Source of the DNA: Isohypsibius dastychi
Lineage: Eukaryota > Tardigrada > Eutardigrada > Parachela > Isohypsibiidae
DNA length: 53,077 nucleotides
Direction of reading: 5' to 3'
Assembly (NCBI GenBank): GCA_034696485.1
Contig: JAQIWT010000027.1
Location: forward strand, 1 to 53,077
Numbering within the stretch: position 1 is the stretch's first letter; each line of letters opens with the position of its first letter. Below, piece after piece: positions 44,748 through 53,077 of this stretch. The notes under the pieces were generated by a model that did not search any database, had not been told where the DNA came from, and saw nothing but the letters and a program-made list of their open reading frames with translations. Position numbers and translations under genes: made by a program.

Positions 44748-45503
44748 ATGGGCGCTACTCTATCAACCTTCAGCCCGTCGAACCCCAAGCCGGGCAAGTA
44801 TGTTTTTTTGCAAAGTTCGGAAACGGTTTCGGCGACCCGAAATATGATCTCCCAGCATCTGCATTTATTGCACGGCTCAACTTTGAAAAAGCTTATCTCA
44901 TCCGGCACGCGTAAATCCTCACGGAATATCCTCAAACTCCCCGAGGTCATCCCACCTGAAATCAGTTATCCCAAGCCCGAAGAAGTGCCCCAACCGAAAA
45001 TCGTCAAGAAAACCGTTCTGCAAGCGTCAACCTCAGAGTTATTACGTTGCCTTGGAATATTTCTTCACGCGCGTTTTGACAATTTGGCCGGTGATTTTTC
45101 CCCCTACGACCCGGTCATTTGGCTGCGTGGATTAGACCGGAATCTGATCTCCCAAGGCTGGCAAGATGTCGGCTTCATCAATCCGGCCAATATTGTTTTT
45201 CTCTACTTGCTTCTCCGGGGCTTACGCGCGGAGCAGTGTAAGACTCTGAGACAATTGCAAGCGCAAGTTTTAACGGCGCTCTATCTGGCTTATTCTTACA
45301 TGGGCCATGAGATATCGTATCCGGTGAGATTATTTTTGTATGCCGATGATAACAAAGACGATTTCTGGAAGAGGACGTTGAGTATCATCGATTTGCACAG
45401 CGAGAATATGCTGAGATTAAACGCGGACTCGGCATTCTTCGCCAAAATCTTCGCCGAGCTCAAATCTTTCGGTGCTCCTAAACCGGTTCAGTATAATTTT
45501 TGA
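44748..45503 (+). CDS. CDK5R1: CDK5 activator (p35/CDK5R type), single exon
   Basis: 251 residues. p35-type proteins bind and activate CDK5, mainly in neurons, and are anchored at membranes by N-terminal myristoylation. The N terminus MGATLS fits (Gly2, Ser6). The activator domain begins near residue 88: LQASTSELLRCLG, DPVIWLRGLDRNLISQGWQD, GFINPANIVFLYLLL, AYSYMGHEISYPVRLFL, FWKRTLSIIDLHS, LRLNADSAFF; all match the cyclin-box-like core of p35/p39. It is shorter than vertebrate p35 (about 307) mainly in the N-terminal part. The first ATG after stops was used, and the gene lacks introns, as vertebrate CDK5R genes do. No operon or tandem copy is nearby. CDK5R1 versus CDK5R2 cannot be told apart in an invertebrate. 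Confidence 0.92.
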   Translation: MGATLSTFSPSNPKPGKYVFLQSSETVSATRNMISQHLHLLHGSTLKKLISSGTRKSSRNILKLPEVIPPEISYPKPEEVPQPKIVKKTVLQASTSELLRCLGIFLHARFDNLAGDFSPYDPVIWLRGLDRNLISQGWQDVGFINPANIVFLYLLLRGLRAEQCKTLRQLQAQVLTALYLAYSYMGHEISYPVRLFLYADDNKDDFWKRTLSIIDLHSENMLRLNADSAFFAKIFAELKSFGAPKPVQYNF

Positions 45504-47902
45504 TGACTGCGTTCTCTGACCTCCTCGATCTCTTCCAGTTTATTATGTTTTGTGTGACCGGTTTTTTGGCCCACCCGGGGCGGATATTTGCTCAGTTGTG
45601 CATCGAACATTCCTTTCTGTTTTTTCTCTAATGGGGATTCTTTCTCATCGGTGGAAGAAGTGATTACGGAATAAAAAGTGTTTCTTATGTCACTGATCAA
45701 TATTTCCGGTTGCGCCAGAGAGCACAAGTCCATTTAATATCGTGAGAACATTTTGACTAAGTAAATGTCGCAGCGGATGGTCCCTCTGCTTGAATGAGTT
45801 CTTTCGGCGGGAAAAAAGATTATAATAGCTGATCATGTAATTATTTGCCGAAAAAATGGTTGGGCATTGCGATTCATTCATAGAATGTTTGAACAACGAC
45901 AAGAAAAATCAATTTCAATCAGACCTTTTTGGAAAAAATCATTTCACGGTGCAGCTTTGTGGGTCGACATAGAAATGACTGAACTAACATTATATTTGCT
46001 GAGAAGGCTGTTGTGGAATGAACAACGTTTGCTTTCATGCTCAGTGTTTAAATTTCGGAAAACATATTTTAAATTGATCCTGAATTGGTTTTTAAAATAC
46101 GAAAATATATTTTTTTAAAAACAAAAAACTTGATAGTAAAAAAACGAAAAAAAACCCAGATATGTTGAACACTGAATGAAAAACTACATTTAAATTCAAA
46201 TCGAAGCTTGAACTTGTGAGCTTAGGAACTTGTAAAAGTCGAACATTTATTGGAAATGAAATCCAATCATCATATTTTCATATAATTTCAGGCGTAAAAA
46301 TTGTTTTTCGAATATTCTTCATCTTTTCTCTTATCATGCCACGGCAACTTTTAAACATTGAATCGTGAATGAGCTTTAAACGGTGAACCTTCAGATATTT
46401 CAAAACGAATAGACTTCATCGAATTTAAATGTCTGTATTGAAATATCTACAACTCAGGTCAAAATCTGGACCAGGGCTTGAAGACCCAGTTTTCAAGAAT
46501 AGTTGGCAAATGTTCAAAAACGCCCAAATATTTTCCTATGACGTTTCGATGAAACTCGTCTGACGTTTTTTGATTACACTTGTCTCCAGGGAAAAGAAAG
46601 GGGAGATCGGCTGATGTTTGTTTATCTTGTTCGTCCATTGCAAATTATTCGAGTAGGATTGGAAATTGTGTCTTCCTGCCTCACTCTTTCCCACCAGTCT
46701 GCAATCCGTCAGTTGATCTTTGCATTTCCGCTTTGTCAATCCGTCGGATAATGTTTGTGACGTGAATGTGAATTATGGGATAACAAACTCACGCTAGCTG
46801 CCTCTTTCCTCTCTAATGATCCCCAATGGCAGGTCCTACTAAGTTTATATTGAATAAATTGATCAGGAAGTACTACTTTGCTCCGGCTGGGTTTTTTCTT
46901 CCCCTGAACGAGCGACAAGAGATCCTCCGTTCGGACTGGCAACCGGCTGGAAATGAGCGACAGAAAATCAATTCTAATCGAATTTCGCGTTCGTTTTCGT
47001 CTAGAAAAGAACAAGTTACTTTATTGGGGGAAACGTAATTGGAACGGCAAATTGTGCGTGCGTGACTGGCATGTTGGAAAATAAACATCGAAAACCGATG
47101 ATGGTTCCTATAACAGAAACACAAGCAGAAAACCTCGGACACTCAGACCGACTGTTTTCAATGCCCGGTCCGGAATTGTAGAAACTGAAGACTCCCTAAC
47201 GTAGTGTCCGCATTAAAAACCCGCCCGAAATACGGTAAAAGAACCTCCGAAATAGAAGCCCCAAAAGACCGTCATTTTTAAAGGGTCTCTTCTTCGAAAA
47301 ACGAACGTTTCGTCACGTGATATTTCGGAAAATTTTGTCTGAAAAAATACAAGCCCGGGTTTCTAATTCGTATACCATTTCAGCAGACACCCGAATAAAT
47401 TCATACTTTCTAAGAGCTCTTTCTAAGATGACTCGAGTCATCGTTGAAAAGTGAAAAACTCTGCGTAACGTGACCTTTGGTAAAGTTGTTTTTGAAGGAA
47501 ATGGAGAAGGGCTTTTAATTCAGGGGATTCAAAAACTTCATCACCGTAACGTGTTTTTCGTACCGTATGCTAGGTACGGATCAGGCTCGGTGTGATGCTG
47601 GGGTTCTAGTTCAAAAGTTCGACGTTATATTTTTCAGTATTTATTTTAAGGATTTGGTCATTGTTGTTAAACGTGGCTCTTCGTTTTAATTCGCTCGAAG
47701 TGCGATAACTTTTGAATAATTGGCCTAGTAAAATCGTATTTTTGTGAGGTCGTCTGTACATGCGACTCGATGGTCATTGATTTGTCCATCAAAATCGAAA
47801 TGAAATTATCGGAAACAATTTTCCGCGCTCGAGTGACGTTGAAAGGAATGATTCGCAGAGAAAACGTTAATAATCGGAGCTCATTAGTAGGTCTCGTTTC
47901 AG
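45504..47902. other. No gene resolved
   Basis: AT-rich stretches. A 71-residue basic frame at 46826-47038 (MAGPTKFILNKLIRKYYFAP) has an ATG but no recognised relatives. Confidence 0.3.
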
Positions 47903-48316
47903 ATCACGCGATGTCTATGTTTTGGAAAATCAATTGAAGAGTACGAAGTTGTTCCAGTATTAGCTCGCGGCGCTTCCAGTTCACAAATTCCAAAAACAAA
48001 ATTTGATGAAAAATTGGGCTCGATTGATTTTCTGCATACAAATTGCCACTGCAAGAATAATCCGAGTAAACTCAATTGTCTTTTGCAATCAAAAAGGAAA
48101 CTCAATCAGCGAACCCAGAAAATCGATTGTGACGTGAGTGTGTGTTCGCAGTTGAATTCTTTTCTTCAGCGATTCACGATTATGGAAAGTCGAAAAACTG
48201 GGGTCACCCAACACAAGTATTTATACACTCAAAGACGGTGTTGTACAAGGAAAACCTCCATAGATATCAAGAAAAAAATCGAAGTGACGACAAAGCAGGA
48301 AAATACAGAGGTGTAA
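47903..48316 (+). CDS. Possible internal exon(s) of an unknown gene
   Basis: After CTCGTTTCAG an open frame of exactly 77 codons (47903-48133) ends at a GTGAGT donor. It reads SIEEYEVVPVLARGASS and KFDEKLGSIDFLHTNCHCK, with several cysteines. The following acceptor is ambiguous: TTCGCAG (48151) or CTTCTTCAG (48170). Both keep the frame open to TAA at 48314. Start and function unknown. Confidence 0.35.
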   Translation: MTRCLCFGKSIEEYEVVPVLARGASSSQIPKTKFDEKLGSIDFLHTNCHCKNNPSKLNCLLQSKRKLNQRTQKIDCDVSVCSQLNSFLQRFTIMESRKTGVTQHKYLYTQRRCCTRKTSIDIKKKIEVTTKQENTEV

Positions 48317-48876
48317 CGCTTCTTCCATTTGCGTTTTTTTGCGCGCGCGCTGTCATACACTCGATTTATCATTTGTAGCGAATCACCTCACAAAAAACAT
48401 GTACTACGTTATGATGAAATTATTCGAGAAAAATACCTGTTATCCAGCTGGCAATGGTAGTCATCGTCTTTTTAAAGAACAACCTGTTTCAATACTTGTC
48501 TCTTTTTCAAAAAAACAGCTGTTTTTAAGATTGATTTTGTATAAAGTTCAATATCCTGGTGGCTCCCGTTAAATGGCCATTTGAAACTCAGTCAGTTGAA
48601 TGCATTAGAAACTGAAATGTCACAGGACATCCGTCCTTGCTGGGAAACTTGGCTTCGTTCTTCAAGTGTTTCCACTCTACTAAATCCCAGATGCACAGAT
48701 GCACTGGGAGAAACAAATGAGCCACAAGCTGTCTTCCTCTCCCTCTCATTCACGACGTTTGTCCAGCAGCAGCGCTGAAAATTTGTTTCCACATTTCGAT
48801 TTCAGTCTCATCAGTTTCAGCTAATTACTGTATTTACAGTCATCCCAAGAAAAGGGGGTCAATATAGGGACGTGGA

Positions 48877-49408
48877 TTGCGCTTCATTAATTGCATCCCC
48901 GGAGTGAAAAGCTTACTCATCTTCCTCATCTTATCTCCACTCATCCTCCAAACAACCCTCTTCACAATCATCCTCAAACTCGATAAATTCCCACACAATC
49001 TTCAATCTAAACTCAAAAAAGCTCTTTTCAATGAAATCAAGACCAAATTTCTGACAGCTTCAAAGGTCACCATGCCGCCATAAGTTACTGTAATAAAGCT
49101 AACCACAACGAAAAGTCAACAAAAATATTACTATGTTCTGTGACGAAGAGGATTTTAGTCTTGATTTTTTTTTCTCTGACGTCGTTAGAATCGTTCAGAC
49201 GCCATTATCTGCCAACATCATCAATCACCGTTATCGTTCCTGGAATGGTAGCAGCGTGGTGCCTAATCGATCCTGCAATTTCCCCAGTTTGATTACTAGG
49301 AGAATGTCATTTATAGATAGTATGAGCACGTTCAGTGAGCTAGACTTGATAAAGACGATGCGAGACAATCAGATGGTTGTATCAGAGTGCGTCAGGTTTA
49401 TTGCATAA
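48877..49408 (+). other. Two small unrecognised frames
   Basis: 48877-49083 would encode a short peptide with one hydrophobic segment but lacks an ATG; 49133-49408 has an ATG and 91 residues (FFSDVVRIVQTPLSANII) with no recognised family. Confidence 0.25.
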
Positions 49409-49732
49409 ACCATCGATGATATCAGAAATGTGATATTTCGAGCATATCAGTGTAAAAATAAGGTTATTGTTGGTTAAAAGTTAAACTTATCTTTAAAATA
49501 AAAGGCTGAATTCAGAATCCAATAAAATTGACCTCGGCTGCGATTATAGCTTTTGGCTAACCGAAAGATGGTTGAATCGTGTCGCCACTTTGGCGTATCA
49601 CTTTAACTGGCAGTCTTTGAGACTTCCCAAACTATCAGTTACCAAATACACAGATTGAGCCAGCACGATTTTGAAGAAACCAAACCAAGCTTCCAGACCA
49701 AAGCTCAGACCGAAGTTTGGAGAGAAACCTGG

Positions 49733-49765
49733 TTTGTAACCAAACATCCTCTTTTTGGTTACAAA
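49733..49765. repeat. Short hairpin
   Basis: TTTGTAACCAAA (49733-49744) and TTTGGTTACAAA (49754-49765), 9-base loop; flanking AGACCAAA/TTGGTCT extends the similarity. Confidence 0.6.
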
Positions 49766-50164
49766 CTTGGTCTGAAATTATAAAGTCAAGGGAAAACGAA
49801 GCCATTTGATGTACGTTATCATCCACTGCCTTCATGTCGACTCGGAATATATCACACCTCAGCCAGGGTAAACACAGCGGCACGAAACCACGAAACCAAA
49901 CAAGCAACCGATGCTCATGTCTTGACAACTTAGCATGGAATGATTTCAGCAGTTACTGGTTGATGCCTGCCAGTGGAGAATCCATATTTATTACTGCCGT
50001 GTTCTCAGTCTCCCTACTTTCCCAAGACACTTTTTTGTGACCTTAAAGAAAGAAAGATCACAAATCGAGCTGGCTTCTACGTATTCTGCGCACAATTCAC
50101 GATTGTACTTTGGTTTCAAATTTTGTTTTTACCACACTTCAAACCGTTCTTAATTTCGAAATAG

Positions 50165-50242
50165 GGGGCGGCTATAGTGAAACAGGGACGCCGTAGGGGC
50201 GGCCATGGCGAAATAGGGACTTCAAAGGCGGCTATAGTGTCA
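50165..50242. repeat. Three imperfect ~30-bp tandem repeats
   Basis: Units share GGCGGCTATAGTGAAA / GGCGGCCATGGCGAAA / GGCGGCTATAGTGTCA with AGGGAC between them. A run of 13 Gs lies near 50365. Confidence 0.7.
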
Positions 50243-51286
50243 CCCCATTTTCTTTAGCTGACTGCCCCTCAATTTCTGCAACAACTTTGGCGAGTGGAAT
50301 CAGCATCGGAGCTGTGTCCAGGTTCCCTGAAAAAGAATATCTATTAAGAACAGTGCCATAAACGGGGGGGGGGGGCGTGTTCAGGACTGACGACGCAATC
50401 CTGCTTAACCCTAAAAAAGTCTATTGTTGCCGCTGGACTCAGTCACCAATCTATCCGTAACTTCTCGGCCTGGTTGCCGCTCATTCCAGACAGCACTTGC
50501 TTCCAACTACGCTGCATTCCAGAATGATATCGATACACTCCGTTCAATTTTCCCGATCCTTCGTAGCACAAAATCGTTGCATTCGCAAACAGCATGTGAG
50601 GGTCATTGCCAGCAGCAGTGATCTCCATGTAGCCAAGAACTGGGTTAGTGTAGTTCCCAACGAACTTGTTTTGAAACGGCAAAATTTCGGTTTTGAAATT
50701 TGCATCTCTTTCATCGAAATGTCTACTCGCGAGAGATACCTCACGCGTAGTATTTCAGCTGTGCGCGAGAAATTTGCAAAAAGGGGTTTTTGGTGCATCC
50801 ATGGACATGGTGCCAAAAATTAGCCCAAGTCAGTTTATCAATCACATATTTAATCTATTTCGTAAGATATAGTATGTTCTTGTTACTCACCTCAGCCGGC
50901 AGTCACTATTATGCTGAGGAGGAAGGAAAGTGGACTCTCGATGTCGAGCCAAGCGCTCAAAAAATCTAGGTACTTGTTCGCCGATACTTTGAGGCAACAA
51001 TGTCAAAAGATACTCCCCGGTTTGTCGCAGTTGTCGAATCTTTTAATCATGTTTTAATCCACGTGAAAATAGGTTGAATAGTGGAGCTAGAGGCCAAAAA
51101 CAGCCAACTGAGACAACATTGCGTAGCACTGGTGTAGCTGCTTGTTGCCACGATACGTTACTTTCTGACATCGTTCTTGTTTACTGTTTTCCTTACTCCT
51201 GTGCAATCACATCGTTTTACTCTCAACTGTACCGCATCAAAGGTCTGTTTATACGAATAGGCGGATCAAAAAGAGGAACAAAACTT

Positions 51287-52115
51287 ATGGCTCCATGGGA
51301 CGTGTGTACTCCAGCGAAGAAGAAGCCGAAAAAGGATGAAGACCTGAATATGCCACAGATAGGGAAGAAACCAACGACGATTCAAAAATCAGACGAATTC
51401 CCTGACCCACTTATCCCTGGGTCGAAGGTACAGAGTTTCATTTGTTTCCTCTGAGTGTAACATCAGATATCTCACAGCCAGAAAATCAAGTATTCCCGAC
51501 TTATCGTTTTGGAAAGATCGACAAGAGGGCGGCATGGGGGTTTATTCCACCACGGTACACGTACCAGGAGCATCGCGACCTGATAAAACAACTGACTGAC
51601 CACAATCTTAAGCACAATATCACTGATCCAGTGCTGTTCACGGATAATGATTTTAAACCTCAACTTCGTTCAACTATCTTTCACCCAGACGAATCTGGAT
51701 TAATTCCCGAGAAGCAGAAGAGGATGTTTGACAGATTTTTGAGGATTCTTAAAATCGAAAAGGTTAACGAGACCACGAAGCAAGAAAGACGGGAAGCGGA
51801 TCTCTTTCGAGAGTTGGGGGGAAAAATCGAATGGCGCCGGCCGTTTGAAATACATGATCGGCCGAAATTCGCCATCATGGGAGGTGGAGGTGTCACCAAT
51901 CGCAAAACTAGCTTTCAGCATGATACCCCTGATCGTCCACCGAACCGGAAAGACATCTACCAGGGTTATTTGGGTAAGTCATTATTCTTTTGCTCTTCAC
52001 ACATGAAAACCCTCTTGCCAAAGGCAGGAGGTAAACTCTGTCCCTGTTAGGCACACCATCTCTCCCGCAGGGAGCGAATGAAGTTGTTTGTCAAACAAAA
52101 GATCTAAGCTGGTGA
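51287..52115 (+). CDS. Three-exon gene of unknown function
   Basis: Exons 51287-51427, 51478-51973 and 52051-52115 join in one frame (introns of 50 and 77 bp, ends GTACAG...TCACAG and GTAAGT...GTTAG) to give 233 residues. The protein is soluble, rich in Lys, Pro, Arg and Asp: KKKPKKDED near the start, RAAWGFIPPRYTYQEHRD, PEKQKRMFDRFLRILKIE, KQERREADLFRELGGKIEWR, then Pro/Gly/Asp-rich segments. No domain is recognised. The basic Pro-rich repeats without fold are reminiscent of small microtubule-inner proteins of cilia, but I cannot match one, so this is only an impression. An upstream frame (51074) is continuous with it, so the true start could be earlier. Confidence 0.6.
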
Positions 52116-52950
52116 TCAGCATGTTCGTCATGTACTATCCTGCTTTCTCGAAGGTACCGCGATTTGACAATTTAGTGCGTGGCCAACTAATTCCATTTGC
52201 TTGTACCAAAACCACTGGAGAATAAGTACAACCGGTTTTACTGTATTTCGATGTGATGGCAAACAGCAGAAGACTGGGGTTCCTTATTCTCCATTCAATA
52301 CAGTGGAAAATCAGAAGATACAGAATCGAGGAAGAAAGAAGACAAAAAGTTTGAGGAAGGTTCTTGCTGAGTCAGTGAAGTTCAATGGTACTCAAAATGC
52401 GTTCATTGCTGCGTTCGATTTTCGCACATGGCAGGCTGACCTGAAATAATTGAAGCAACGTCATTAGCGCTTCGATTCGATTAGTTCACATAATGGTGAT
52501 TGGCGGAATAACAAACGCAATTTATCGATATATATATTATATCATTTCCGAGACCCCACCTAATGAAACATTCGGCATCTGGATCATCCATGCATTCTAC
52601 GAAAGAGCTAATGTCGCGATTGCTTGGTAGGCAACTGTTGGTTTCAATCTGCTGTCGTCCAGTTGGCGGACAGGCAGGATGATTTCCGAAGAGTCGTGAT
52701 GCCAGACGACCAAGACTTTGCAGAGAATTACACGGGAATATTCAGATTCCGTTTCTGGATTGATGGAATATGGTGAGAAATGAACACAGGCTTCCTTTGC
52801 ATAATCTTCCAGTAAGGACAACAATTTGGAACATTACTGTGTTTCAGGTAAAATGTGAGACAACCCCGCTTTTTCAATCTCTCAGACACAAACTATCAGA
52901 ACCGGTCTTGATGAGCTTGTTGCACTACGCTAACAAGCCTCCAACGTGTA
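52116..52950. other. No gene resolved
   Basis: An 82-codon plus frame (52201-52449; RGRKKTKSLRKVLAESVKFN) and a 75-codon minus frame (52824-52597; RVILCKVLVVWHHDS) are protein-like but unrecognised; either might be an exon. Confidence 0.25.
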
Positions 52951-52951
52951 C

Positions 52952-52973
52952 CACGTGATTTGCATCACGTGGC
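52952..52973. promoter_or_regulatory. Palindromic CACGTG pair
   Basis: CCACGTGAT (52952-52960), 4-base spacer, ATCACGTGG (52965-52973): a perfect 9-bp inverted repeat with an E-box in each arm. Confidence 0.4.
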
Positions 52974-53077
52974 AAACTAGGGGTGACCAGGCAGACAGAG
53001 TCGAGACCAAAAGTTGTCTTTGGATTTTATTTCCGACTGATTCCGATTGGACCTCACTGTTGTGAGGCGACATATTT

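Noticed and set aside
1-53077. CRISPR array, tRNA or rRNA genes
   Set aside because: No regular spacer repeats, cloverleaf-like sequences or rRNA blocks were seen by eye.

Overview
The window looks like animal nuclear DNA of unknown species. Four genes carry most of the evidence: a CDK5 activator (p35 type, animal-restricted as far as I know), an MPV17L2-like gene with five coding exons, a PMCA-type calcium ATPase spread over 15 coding exons, and a GIY-YIG nuclease-domain gene. Introns are mostly short (about 50-70 bp, a few 160-460 bp) with GT-AG ends, plus one probable GC-AG intron. The standard code fits. The genome must be small and intron-poor in style; I could not decide between a tardigrade, a small crustacean, a rotifer or another invertebrate.

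Left part (1-8.4 kb): a partial two-exon gene, simple repeats, a small one-pass membrane protein ORF, an intronless and very divergent TBP-like gene, a Tc1/mariner-like non-autonomous element with TA target duplication, and then a tandem array of five NADAR (YbiA/DUF1768) genes. Three of the NADAR copies have a TATA box 38-42 bp before the ATG. Only the first copy is intact, and it has lost two residues of the family's active-site motifs.

Middle (8.9-31.9 kb): a graveyard. It holds a gypsy-type gag remnant with two zinc knuckles, several long protein-like frames broken mainly by nonsense codons, a BTB/BACK tail, the GIY-YIG gene (apparently intact), an Ulp1-like peptidase remnant, two divergently oriented PIF1 helicase remnants placed head to head, and a gypsy reverse transcriptase remnant on the minus strand. 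Two repeat families (the TA element and a ~115 bp repeat) occur twice each.

Right part (32.4-53 kb): single-copy-looking host genes. MPV17L2-like (minus) and the PMCA-like gene (plus) are head to head 1.5 kb apart. The ATPase can be spliced through in a single consistent frame, yet has one in-frame TAG seven codons before the catalytic Asp and has lost three other key motifs. Downstream lie a 0.6 kb foldback element with six copies of a 13-bp motif, about 4 kb without recognisable genes, the single-exon p35 gene, and a three-exon gene of unknown function at the right end. The genes do not form one pathway; apart from the tandem NADAR array the neighbours look unrelated.
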